From JAJPHY01 sp040754475 (lineage in GTDB: Bacteria; Actinomycetota; UBA4738; HRBIN12), in contig JBFMCN010000030.1 in assembly GCA_040754475.1 (NCBI GenBank), positions 1 to 27,391 on the forward strand: a stretch of DNA of 27,391 nt, written 5' to 3'. Positions within the stretch are counted from its first letter, which is position 1; each line of letters starts with the position of its first letter. A model generated the notes under the pieces. The model worked only from the letters and a program-made list of their open reading frames with translations, was not told where the DNA came from and did no database searches. The position numbers and the translations under genes were made by a program. This document shows positions 1 to 7,671 of the stretch, piece after piece.

Positions 1-65
1 CCTAGTCTGGTGTTTACACGCGGGTCAATCGTCTGCGGCGGCGCGAGTGGTCCGAGTGGATCGGG

Positions 66-2474
66 CTACGAGGAGAGCTCTGACTCCCGATGCTCCAGCG
101 TCGCGCGGGTCACGAGCAGCTCGTCGATACCGTCCATTGGCAGCGGCCTGGCGAAGTAGTACCCCTGGCCCAGATCGCAGTGGAGGTCGAGGAGCATCTC
201 GAGCTGGTCGGCGCGCTCGATCCCCTCGGCGACCGGTCGGAGCTTGAGGATCCCGGCGAGCTCGATGATGGCGGCCGTCAGTGCGGACTCCTCACCTCCC
301 CTGTTGACGCCATCCACGAAGGACTTGTCCACCTTCAGGATGTCGACGGGGAACCGGCGGATGTAGTTCAGCGACGAGTACCCGGTACCGAAGTCGTCGA
401 CCGCGAGCTTCACGCCAAGCTCCTTCAGCTCGGTCAGCCGCTGGATCGACAGATCCACGTCCCGCATCATCACGCTCTCGGTGATCTCGAGTATCAAGGA
501 GCAGGGATCGAGGCCGGTGTCCATCAGGACCTCGGCGATCTCCGCGACGATCTCCGGGCGTTGCAACTGGCGCGCAGAGAGGTTGACGGCCATGTACAGC
601 GGCGGGTCGCTTCCGAAGCGCTCGTGGAGCAGGACCGCCTGCCGGCATGCTTCCCGCAGTACCCAGTTGCCGATGGGGTTGATGAGCCCCGTCTCCTCTG
701 CGAGCGGGATGAACTCGAGCGGCGGGATCAGCCCGCGCTGCGGGTGATTCCAGCGCAGGAGCGCCTCCAGGCCGCAGATCCCGCCGGTCTCGAGCTCGAT
801 GACGGGCTGGTAGTGGAGGATGAACTCGTTGTGGTCCGTGGCACGCTGGAGGTCGGCCTTGAGCTCCAGGCGCCGCAGCGCGGTGTCGTGCATGGCTGGC
901 TCGAAGGCCTGGTATCGACCCTTGCCGGCCTCCTTGGCCATGTACATGGCGACGTCGGCGTTTCGGAGCAGCTCCTCGGCGTCCTTGGGCCTGTTCTCGG
1001 CCCCGAAGGGCGCCGTCGCGATTCCGATGCTGGCGCGGATGAAGACCTCCTTGCCCTCCAGGTGGAAGGGCCCTTCGAGCGAGGCGAGGATCCTGGCCGC
1101 TACGTCGCCGGGCTCCACGCCCTGGCCTACGTTCTCGAGCAGGATCGCGAACTCGTCCCCACCGAGCCGTGCCGCAGTGTCGGCTGCTCGCAGGCAGTTC
1201 TTCAGTCGCTCGCCGACTTGGGCGAGCATGCGGTCGCCTGCCGCGTGGCCGAGCGAATCGTTGACGGTCTTGAAGTCGTCGAGGTCCATGAACAGGACTG
1301 TGACCGGCTTGTCGTCTCGCGCCTGTCGCTCGAGCGCGTGCTCGACGCGGTCCTTGAACAGGGCTCGGTTGGCGAGGTTCGTGATCGAATCATGGAGAGA
1401 CTGGTGCTGCAGCTGCTCCTCGAACGCCTTCCGCTCGCCTATGTCGCGGGTGTTGAGCACGATCCCCTGGACGTTGGGGTCGTGCAAGAGGTTCGTGCAA
1501 TGGGTCTCGACGTCCAACCAGAAGTCGTCTTGGTGGTGCAGTCGGAACTCGATCATCTCGGGGTGGCCCTCATCGCCGGCCCGGTCCGCGGTCATCAGGC
1601 ACTGGAGAACCCGCGGTTTGTCCTCGGGGTGGATCAGGGCGGTCAGCTTCGTGCCTTCGAGCTCGTCCGAGTCGTAGCCGAGCATCCGCGCGACCGATGG
1701 GCTCACGTAGCGCACCGAGCTGTCCGCGTCGACGACGATCACCACGTCGGAAGAGTGCTGAACGAGGGACGAGAAGCGGTCTTCGCTCTGACGGCGGAGA
1801 AGGTCCTCGGTGAGAGCGGCGCTGTCCAGGGCTAGTGCTACCTGCAGTGAGAGCGCCTCGAGGCTGTCACGAACGGAGTCCGATACTGCTGCTGCGCTCG
1901 CAACGACCAGCAACGCGTTCAGCTCTTCCTTCATGAACAGCGGCACCGCGAGGAGGCTCTGCGCGTTCCCAGGTAGACCCAGCAGACGAGCGGCCTCACT
2001 CTCGCACGCCGGTGTGTCGAGCGTTCGCTGAGCCAGCAACTGCTCCTGCGCCTCGGCGGACAGGTCGTGAAGCTGGATCTTGGCGCCGATCGCCCCGGCG
2101 TCGCCCTCGGAAGCGGCGACGACGGTGAGCTCGCCCGGCTCGTTGGACTGCAGGCTCACCAAGAGGCGCACGACGGCGCTCTCACCCACGAGGGTCCGCG
2201 CCGCCTCGATCGTCGCGCCGTAGATGCCCTGCCGATTCGTAGCCGTGACCAGCGAGGCGCCGGCCGACCGGAGTGCCTTCTCCCTCAGATACGAGAGCTC
2301 GAGCTTGCGGACCAGCCCCGACATCCTGATCACGACCAGGGCAAACAGGGCCATCGCGGAGCCGGCCACAACGAGGTTCGAGACCGGCCCGAGCTTCAGC
2401 ACACGAACGAGCTCCCACAGGGCCAGCAGCGCGCATCCGCCCAGGAGGTAGTAGAGCCACGCCCGGCGCATCAT
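66..2474 (-). CDS. Membrane-anchored GAF-PAS-GGDEF-EAL c-di-GMP turnover protein
   Basis: An 802-residue protein predicted to make and/or degrade the second messenger cyclic di-GMP. Two hydrophobic segments (about residues 8-28 and 30-50) anchor it in the membrane. A GAF-like region (about 85-220), a PAS/PAC domain (about 230-345), a GGDEF domain and an EAL domain follow. The GGDEF signature at 438-442 is intact, and an RxxD inhibitory-site motif (RAAD) lies five residues before it. The EAL signature at 570-572 is followed by intact downstream motifs such as DDFGTGYSSL and VAEGIE. Both catalytic halves therefore look competent, which sequence alone cannot turn into a net direction of activity. 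Two ATG codons sit in tandem at the start; the second (2471) is better spaced from an upstream AGGA. The gene stands alone, divergent from the DUF72 gene. The GAF and PAS domains suggest control by a cytoplasmic ligand or redox signal, which is not identifiable here. Confidence 0.95.
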   Translation of the reverse strand: MMRRAWLYYLLGGCALLALWELVRVLKLGPVSNLVVAGSAMALFALVVIRMSGLVRKLELSYLREKALRSAGASLVTATNRQGIYGATIEAARTLVGESAVVRLLVSLQSNEPGELTVVAASEGDAGAIGAKIQLHDLSAEAQEQLLAQRTLDTPACESEAARLLGLPGNAQSLLAVPLFMKEELNALLVVASAAAVSDSVRDSLEALSLQVALALDSAALTEDLLRRQSEDRFSSLVQHSSDVVIVVDADSSVRYVSPSVARMLGYDSDELEGTKLTALIHPEDKPRVLQCLMTADRAGDEGHPEMIEFRLHHQDDFWLDVETHCTNLLHDPNVQGIVLNTRDIGERKAFEEQLQHQSLHDSITNLANRALFKDRVEHALERQARDDKPVTVLFMDLDDFKTVNDSLGHAAGDRMLAQVGERLKNCLRAADTAARLGGDEFAILLENVGQGVEPGDVAARILASLEGPFHLEGKEVFIRASIGIATAPFGAENRPKDAEELLRNADVAMYMAKEAGKGRYQAFEPAMHDTALRRLELKADLQRATDHNEFILHYQPVIELETGGICGLEALLRWNHPQRGLIPPLEFIPLAEETGLINPIGNWVLREACRQAVLLHERFGSDPPLYMAVNLSARQLQRPEIVAEIAEVLMDTGLDPCSLILEITESVMMRDVDLSIQRLTELKELGVKLAVDDFGTGYSSLNYIRRFPVDILKVDKSFVDGVNRGGEESALTAAIIELAGILKLRPVAEGIERADQLEMLLDLHCDLGQGYYFARPLPMDGIDELLVTRATLEHRESELSS

Positions 2475-2638
2475 GGTCCTGGTATCGGCCGAGTGTGGGG
2501 TGAACTGTTGTCGATCGGCCTACCACGATCCAGGGATATTCACGCCCCCCTTTCTAGCCCCGTCTCAGACCCCCTCTCTGCCCTCTAGTAGGGTGGAAAG
2601 GCCTCGAGGCGAGGGGCGGAAGGCCGGGGGTTCTGGCG

Positions 2639-3358
2639 GTGGCGATCCTCGTTGGGACGAGCGGTTGGCAGTACGAGGACTGGCGGGGCCCCCTGTACCC
2701 GCCGGGACTGCCGAAGGCCGGATGGCTGGCGTATCTCGCCGAGCGTTTCCCGACCGTCGAGCTCAACGCGTCCTTCTATCGACTCCCTTCGGCCGGGGCG
2801 TTCAGGCGCTGGCAAGAGCAAACGCCGGACGGCTTCTGCATGGCCGTGAAGGCGAGTCGGTTCATCACGCACGTTCGCCGCTTGCGCGAGTGCCGAGACC
2901 CCCTCGCGCTGCTGTGGTCCCGCGCCCGAGAGCTCGGACCTCGTCTCGGGCCCGTCCTGTTCCAGCTCCCGCCGCGCTTCCCCGCAGACCCGCAGCGGCT
3001 GCGCGACTTCGTCGCTGCGCTCCCGGAGACGATGCGCGCGGCCTTCGAGTTCCGGGATCCCTCCTGGGTGTGTGAGGACGTGCTTGCGATCCTCGACCGG
3101 GCGGGGGCGGCCTTCGTGCTCGCGGATCGCCCCGGGGCCCACGTGCCGGACGTCGTCACGGGCGGCTGGTCTTACGTGCGGTTCCATCAGGGCCGGGAAG
3201 GCGACCCGGGGTACACGCGGGAGAAGCTGCGGCGATGGGCACGCCGCATCGCCGCGCTTCCCTCGCGGGACGTCTTCGTCTACTTCAACAACGACGCCGG
3301 CGCGGCGGCCGTGCGCGATGCCCTCACGTTGACGGAGCTGCTGTCGGGAGCCAGGTAG
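2639..3358 (+). CDS. DUF72 family protein (YecE-like TIM barrel)
   Basis: A 239-residue protein of the DUF72 family, whose biochemical role is not established. Family hallmarks are visible in order: the N-terminal GTSGWQYEDW, FYRLPS, a PDGFCMAVKASRFITH block, LGPVLFQLPPRF, FEFRDPSW and a C-terminal VFVYFNND. Length is normal for the family. The GTG start is chosen because the protein then begins directly with the conserved beta-strand; a GGCCGGGGG stretch upstream is a poor ribosome binding site. The gene is divergent from the GGDEF-EAL gene. Its last 35 bases overlap the 3' end of leuD on the other strand, so the two messages are antisense to each other at their ends. No functional link to leucine synthesis is implied. 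Confidence 0.92.
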   Translation: MAILVGTSGWQYEDWRGPLYPPGLPKAGWLAYLAERFPTVELNASFYRLPSAGAFRRWQEQTPDGFCMAVKASRFITHVRRLRECRDPLALLWSRARELGPRLGPVLFQLPPRFPADPQRLRDFVAALPETMRAAFEFRDPSWVCEDVLAILDRAGAAFVLADRPGAHVPDVVTGGWSYVRFHQGREGDPGYTREKLRRWARRIAALPSRDVFVYFNNDAGAAAVRDALTLTELLSGAR

Positions 3359-3920
3359 CCCGGCTCGCTTCGTAAGCGCTGATAGCCGCCTCGTGGCGGA
3401 GGGTCAACCCGATGTCGTCGAGCCCCTCGAGCAGGCGCGACCGGGTGAAATCGTCGATGTGGAAGGGGACCTCCACGCCTACCGCCGAGACCGTCTTGGA
3501 GAGGAGGTCGATGGTGATCTGCGTGGCCGGGTCGCGCAGGACCGCGTCCATCAGGGTCCGCACGGTCTCGACGGGGAGCTCGACCGGCAGGAGACCGACC
3601 TTCGTGCAGTTGTTGCGGAAGATGTCGGCGAACGACGACGCCACGATCGCGCGGAACCCTCGATCCTCGAGCGCCCAGACCGCATGCTCGCGTGAGGATC
3701 CGCTCCCGAAGTTGGGCCCGGAAAGAAGGATCGTCGCTCCGGCGTACTCCGGCCGGTTCAGCGCGAATCCGGGGTCCCTGCACCAGCTCTCGAACAGGAA
3801 GGGCCCGAAACCCGACCGCTCGATCCGTTTGAGGTGCTCGGCGGGGATGATCTGATCCGTGTCGACGTCGGCGCGGTCGAGTGGAAGAGCGGTCCCGGTG
3901 TGAACGGTGAAGGGCTGCAT
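3324..3920 (-). CDS. leuD: 3-isopropylmalate dehydratase small subunit
   Basis: A 198-residue small subunit of isopropylmalate isomerase, which with LeuC converts 2-isopropylmalate to 3-isopropylmalate in leucine biosynthesis in the cytoplasm. The protein begins MQPFTVHTGTALPL and carries the family motifs DVDTDQIIPAEHLKR, GPNFGSGSSREHAVWAL and FADIFRNNCTK. Length is typical of bacterial LeuD. The ATG at 3918-3920 shares one base with the leuC stop codon (TGATG), so the two are almost certainly translationally coupled. The reading frame is open further upstream, but that extension lies inside leuC and is not part of the protein. The 3' end overlaps the convergent DUF72 gene by 35 bases. Confidence 0.97.
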   Translation of the reverse strand: MQPFTVHTGTALPLDRADVDTDQIIPAEHLKRIERSGFGPFLFESWCRDPGFALNRPEYAGATILLSGPNFGSGSSREHAVWALEDRGFRAIVASSFADIFRNNCTKVGLLPVELPVETVRTLMDAVLRDPATQITIDLLSKTVSAVGVEVPFHIDDFTRSRLLEGLDDIGLTLRHEAAISAYEASRATWLPTAAPST

Positions 3921-5287
3921 CACAGGTCCTCCGGAGTGCAGAAGTGGCCGGCGACGGCCGTGGCCGCCGCGACGGCCGGAGAGGCGAGGTGGGTCCGTCC
4001 TCCCTTGCCCTGGCGGCCCTCGAAGTTGCGGTTGCTGGTCGAGGCGCAGCGCTCGCCCGGCGCGAGCCGATCGGGGTTCATCCCCAGGCACATGGAGCAG
4101 CCGGGCTCTCGCCATTCGAAGCCGGCGAGTTCGAAGATCCGGTCGAGCCCGTCCTGTTCGGCTTGCGCCTTCACCTGCATCGAGCCGGGGACGGCCATCG
4201 CCCGGAGCCGTCCGTTCACACGCCGGCCTTCGAGAACGGCGGCCGCCTCCCGCAGATCCTCGATACGACCGTTGGTGCACGAGCCGATGAAGACCCAGTC
4301 CGGCCTGATCTCCCGTATCGGGGTTCCGGCGGCAAGCCCCATGTACGACAGGGCGCGCTCGGCCGATTCGTCCTCCGGCTCTGGGACAACGTCGTCGACC
4401 GTCACGGTCTGGGCGGGGTTCGTTCCCCAGGAGACGTACGGGCGGAGGGTGGAGGCGTCGATCCGTACCTCTCGGTCGAAGGCGGCGTCGGGGTCGGTTG
4501 CCAGCGAAAGCCAGTCTTCGAGCGCGCGATCCCAGGCGGCGCCCTTCGGCGCGTGAGAGCGACCCTCGAGATAGGCGAACGTAGTCTCGTCGGGTGCCAC
4601 CATTCCGGCCCGGGCGCCTGCTTCGATCGACATGTTGCAGACGGTCATCCGGCCTTCCATCGAGAGAGACTGGATGGCCGACCCGCGGTACTCGAGCAAG
4701 TGGCCTGCGCCGCCGCTCGTACCAATCCGCGCGATGATCCCGAGGACTACGTCCTTGGCCGAGACGCCCGGCGGCAACGCCCCCTCCACCGTGACGGCCA
4801 TCGAGCCCGGGCGTCTCTGTGGGAGTGTCTGCGTGGCCAGCACGTGCTCCACTTCGCTCGTGCCGATGCCGAACGCGAGGGCTCCGAAGGCTCCGTGTGT
4901 GGAGGTGTGTGAGTCACCGCACACGATGACCATTCCCGGTTGCGTCAGCCCCATCTGCGGGCCGATCACGTGGACGATGCCCTGACCGGGATCTCCCATG
5001 GGGAACAGCGTCAGGCCGAACTCGGCGCTGTTGCGGGACAGCGCGTCGATCTGCCGCCGCGAGACGGGATCGGTCAGCGGGCCGATGGTGGGGACGTTGT
5101 GATCCATCGTCGACACCGTCAGGTCGGGCCGGCGGACGCGGCGACCGGCCACCCGCAGCGCGTCGAAGGCCTGCGGGCTCGTGACCTCGTGGACGAGATG
5201 GATGTCCACGTAGAGGAGGTCGGGTTCGCCCTCGGCACTCTGAACGACGTGCCGGTCCCATACCTTCTCCGCAAGCGTCCGACCCAT
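3920..5287 (-). CDS. leuC: 3-isopropylmalate dehydratase large subunit
   Basis: A 455-residue aconitase-family large subunit of isopropylmalate isomerase, partner of the downstream leuD. Visible motifs include the N-terminal MGRTLAEKVWDRHVV, VCGDSHTSTHGAFGALAFGIG, and the three cysteines that ligate the [4Fe-4S] cluster, one in GSCTNGR and two in CSMCLGMNPD. The start at 5287 is chosen because a purine-rich GAGGAGCGAGGAG stretch ends two bases before it and the protein then begins at the conserved N-terminus. The frame is open upstream to 5383, but that part covers the regulatory region. The gene is divergent from an IclR-family regulator, the same arrangement as ltbR-leuCD in corynebacteria and ndgR in streptomycetes. 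Control by that neighbour is therefore likely. Confidence 0.97.
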   Translation of the reverse strand: MGRTLAEKVWDRHVVQSAEGEPDLLYVDIHLVHEVTSPQAFDALRVAGRRVRRPDLTVSTMDHNVPTIGPLTDPVSRRQIDALSRNSAEFGLTLFPMGDPGQGIVHVIGPQMGLTQPGMVIVCGDSHTSTHGAFGALAFGIGTSEVEHVLATQTLPQRRPGSMAVTVEGALPPGVSAKDVVLGIIARIGTSGGAGHLLEYRGSAIQSLSMEGRMTVCNMSIEAGARAGMVAPDETTFAYLEGRSHAPKGAAWDRALEDWLSLATDPDAAFDREVRIDASTLRPYVSWGTNPAQTVTVDDVVPEPEDESAERALSYMGLAAGTPIREIRPDWVFIGSCTNGRIEDLREAAAVLEGRRVNGRLRAMAVPGSMQVKAQAEQDGLDRIFELAGFEWREPGCSMCLGMNPDRLAPGERCASTSNRNFEGRQGKGGRTHLASPAVAAATAVAGHFCTPEDL

Positions 5288-5333
5288 GTCTCCTCGCTCC
5301 TCGAATCGGTTGGCCGCTCGTCTCGGTATCAGC

Positions 5334-5362
5334 TTGTCTCGATATGTGAGACATGATATCAA
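5334..5362 (+). promoter_or_regulatory. Predicted promoter of the IclR regulator gene
   Basis: TTGTCT (5334-5339) and TATCAA (5357-5362) are separated by 17 bases; each hexamer matches the sigma-70 consensus at four of six positions. Transcription would begin at about 5368-5370, immediately before the ATG at 5371. This fits the absence of a ribosome binding site and suggests a leaderless message, which is common in actinobacteria. This is a by-eye call. Confidence 0.45.
5335..5353. promoter_or_regulatory. Inverted repeat TGTCTC-N7-GAGACA, candidate IclR operator
   Basis: A perfect six-base inverted repeat with a seven-base centre lies between leuC and the divergent regulator gene. It begins in the predicted -35 hexamer of the regulator and fills the spacer, so a bound dimer would block the regulator's own promoter. 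The site is about 50 bases upstream of the leuC start. Immediately next to it, 5354-5361 is a perfect eight-base palindrome (TGATATCA). IclR proteins bind short palindromes as dimers or paired dimers; assigning this site to the neighbouring protein is inference. Confidence 0.55.
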
Positions 5363-5370
5363 GATGTGAC

Positions 5371-6150
5371 ATGAGCCTAGCACAGGAGGCCGCCCGGCGG
5401 CCAGCCCGGGAGCGGAGCGGCGTGGGAGTGCTGGATCGGTCGGTCGCGATCCTGGAGGCCGTCGAGTCCGGCGCCCGCACGCTGTCCGATCTCGTAACCG
5501 CGACCGGCCTCAACCGGGCGACGGCACATCGCCTGGCCACCGCGCTGGAGGGGCAAGAGCTGCTCACTCGGCTCGGCGGCCGCGGCTATCGGCTCGGGTC
5601 GCGGTTCCTGCGGCTCGCGACCACCGCGATGCGGGGGCTGCCGCTCGGTGATCTGGCCCATCCGACCCTGGCCCGGCTCGCGAGATCGACGGGGGAGAGC
5701 GCGCAGCTCTACGTCCGCTCGGGAGACGAGCGGGTCTGCGTCGACGCGGTGGAGTCCGCCAGTGAGCTCCGGACGATCGTGCCGGTCGGCACGTCGCTTA
5801 CGCTCGCCGCCGGGTCCGCCGGGAAGGTCTTCCTGGCGTGGAGCTCGGAGCAGGATCTGGAGCGGGTGCTGAAGGAGATCGTGCCACTCACGCCGCAGAC
5901 TCCGACGCGAGCGCAACTGCTCGACCAGCTCGAGGTGGTCCGGCGGCGAGGCTGGGCCCAGAGCGCCGGGGAACGTCAGGCGGGCGTCGGATCCGTGAGC
6001 GCGCCCGTTCGAGGCCCGGCTGGAGACCTGATCGCGGTGGTGTCGGTGTCGGGTCCGGAGACGAGGATGCGGAAGGTCGGCGCGCGCCGCTACGCCCCCG
6101 TGGTCTTGGAGGCGGCCCGCGAGATCGAACGCACGATCGGCGTCAGCTGA
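5371..6150 (+). CDS. IclR family transcriptional regulator, LtbR/NdgR-like
   Basis: A 259-residue IclR-type regulator: an N-terminal winged helix-turn-helix (about residues 17-75, including LSDLVTATGLNRATAHRL) and a C-terminal effector-binding domain (about 90-255, ending in the conserved EIERTIG). It is divergent from leuCD. In actinobacteria that position is held by LtbR (Corynebacterium) or NdgR (Streptomyces), IclR regulators of leucine and other amino-acid genes; orthology here is inferred from family and position. The ATG at 5371 is preferred over an ATG at 5353, which lies inside the predicted operator and promoter. GTG codons at 5422 and 5428 are possible later starts, because a GGAG-containing stretch precedes them. 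The 3' end overlaps the convergent histidine kinase gene by eight bases. Confidence 0.92.
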   Translation: MSLAQEAARRPARERSGVGVLDRSVAILEAVESGARTLSDLVTATGLNRATAHRLATALEGQELLTRLGGRGYRLGSRFLRLATTAMRGLPLGDLAHPTLARLARSTGESAQLYVRSGDERVCVDAVESASELRTIVPVGTSLTLAAGSAGKVFLAWSSEQDLERVLKEIVPLTPQTPTRAQLLDQLEVVRRRGWAQSAGERQAGVGSVSAPVRGPAGDLIAVVSVSGPETRMRKVGARRYAPVVLEAAREIERTIGVS

Positions 6151-7606
6151 CGCCGATCGGCGCGTCGGGCAGGAAGACCCGGAAGGAGGCACCGCCGCCC
6201 GGTCGGTCCTCGACCCAGGCCCGCCCACCGTGGAGCTCGGAGAACCGGGCGACGAGCGACAGGCCGAGTCCGCTCCCCGGGACTTCCCGCGCGCTCGGCC
6301 CCCGGCGGAGCGGCTCGAACACCGACCGCTTGAGCTCGTCGGGGATGCCGGGCCCGTCGTCGTCCACGCAGATGAGTGCGCCGCCGTCCTGCTTCAACGC
6401 CCGAATCCAGACCCGAGACCCGTCTGGCGTGTGCCGTGAGGCATTCTGGATGAGGTTCTCGAGCACCCGCCCCAGCTTGACCCTGTCGGCGGCGACGACG
6501 ATCGGCTCGCACTCGATCTCGAGCCGGCGTGCCTCGAGGCAGTCGCACCTGGTCACGAGCTCCTCGACCAGCTCTCGGAGGTTCACCGGGCCCCGTTTGG
6601 GCTCGGTGATCCCCCGGTCGAGCCTGTCGAGGTCCAGGAGGTCGGTGATGAGCTCGTCCATGCCGCGCGCCCGGGTCTGGAGGCCTCTGAGCAGGGACTG
6701 CCGCTCAGGCTCGGGAAGGTGGAGGCTCTCGAGCGTGGCGGCGGCACCCAGGATCGCGGTGATCGGTTGCCGCAGATCGTGCGAGAGCGTGTGCAGCAGC
6801 GTGTTCTTGTGCCGGTCGAGCGCTCTGAGCTGCTCGTTCGCGCTGGCGAGCTCGAACTCGGCGCGCTTGCGCTCGGTCACGTCGAACATCACGCCCTGCA
6901 GGAGCAGTGGCTCGCCGGGCTGGCCGCGAACGACCGATGCCTCGTCCAGGATCCACACCCAACGGCCGTCCTTCGACTCGATCCGGTACTCGACGCGCAG
7001 GGTGTCACCTTGGCGCTCGGAGCGGGCCTCCGCGGCATCCACGGCGCCGATGTCGTCCGGGTGCACGAAGGACTGCATCGGGTGCGGATGGGCCAGCCAC
7101 TCCTCCGGCGAGTATCCGAGGACCTGCTCGAGCTGCGGCGAGATGTAGAACCAAGCACCGTCCTCGCCGGACTCACGGATGTACACGACGGCCGGGATCT
7201 GTTCGACGAGGGGGGAACGAGCGCTCGGTGTCGTACAGCCGTCGGCATCCGACGCGCGAACAACCACGAGCGCCCCGTGCTCGTCGGGTACCACCTCCGC
7301 CCAGAGCCGGAGGGTCCTGGCCTCGCCCGCGGGGATCGAGACACGCCCGTCGATCCCCTGGATCGAGCCGCGGTCGAGCAGCGTTCGGGGGATGGGTTGG
7401 TCTCCCCGGTCCGCGAACAGCCCGAGCTCGCCCATCGTCCGGCCGACGACGCCGTCGCGCCTGCGGTGGAGGAGGGACAGGAATGCGCAGTTGGCCTCCA
7501 GGACTTGGCCGTCCTCGAGGCGGGCAATGAGGATGCCTTGACACGAACCCTGGAAGGCTCGTGCGGCGATGCTCTCGCCTCCGGGGGTAGACGAGCTGGA
7601 CTCCAT
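6143..7606 (-). CDS. Soluble PAS-PAS sensor histidine kinase
   Basis: A 487-residue histidine kinase without membrane segments. Two PAS domains come first (about residues 10-120 and 130-255, the second with FYISPQLEQVLGYSPEEW followed by a PAC motif). A HisKA dimerisation domain carries the phospho-acceptor His276 in LSHDLRQPI, and a HATPase domain has its N box (LENLIQNASRH), G1 box (VDDDGPGIP) and G2 box (GSGLGLSLV). All catalytic motifs are intact. No response regulator gene is adjacent, so it is an orphan kinase within this window. Its input is probably cytoplasmic, sensed by the PAS domains, with unknown ligand. No clear ribosome binding site precedes the ATG at 7606. The last eight bases overlap the IclR gene tail to tail. 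Confidence 0.93.
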   Translation of the reverse strand: MESSSSTPGGESIAARAFQGSCQGILIARLEDGQVLEANCAFLSLLHRRRDGVVGRTMGELGLFADRGDQPIPRTLLDRGSIQGIDGRVSIPAGEARTLRLWAEVVPDEHGALVVVRASDADGCTTPSARSPLVEQIPAVVYIRESGEDGAWFYISPQLEQVLGYSPEEWLAHPHPMQSFVHPDDIGAVDAAEARSERQGDTLRVEYRIESKDGRWVWILDEASVVRGQPGEPLLLQGVMFDVTERKRAEFELASANEQLRALDRHKNTLLHTLSHDLRQPITAILGAAATLESLHLPEPERQSLLRGLQTRARGMDELITDLLDLDRLDRGITEPKRGPVNLRELVEELVTRCDCLEARRLEIECEPIVVAADRVKLGRVLENLIQNASRHTPDGSRVWIRALKQDGGALICVDDDGPGIPDELKRSVFEPLRRGPSAREVPGSGLGLSLVARFSELHGGRAWVEDRPGGGASFRVFLPDAPIGVS

Positions 7607-7621
7607 CGGCCTATAGCATCG

Positions 7622-7639
7622 GCCTGCGCGGCGGCAGGC
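7622..7639 (-). terminator. GC hairpin after the carboxypeptidase gene
   Basis: GCCTGC and GCAGGC form a perfect six-base stem with a six-base loop, 32 bases past the carboxypeptidase stop codon and before the kinase start. There is no T-tract, so it may be a weak or Rho-assisted terminator, or chance in GC-rich DNA. Confidence 0.3.
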
Positions 7640-7671
7640 TTGAAGGAGCCGTGCCGACGGAGCGCGTTCGG

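Noticed and set aside
90..1835. Long open frame on the + strand, 581 codons
   Set aside because: It lies opposite the GGDEF-EAL gene, whose domains and catalytic motifs are unambiguous. The + strand translation has no recognisable motif and arises from high GC content.
3324..4280. An N-terminally extended LeuD of 318 residues
   Set aside because: The extra 120 residues are an out-of-frame reading of leuC. The TGATG overlap gives the true start at 3920.
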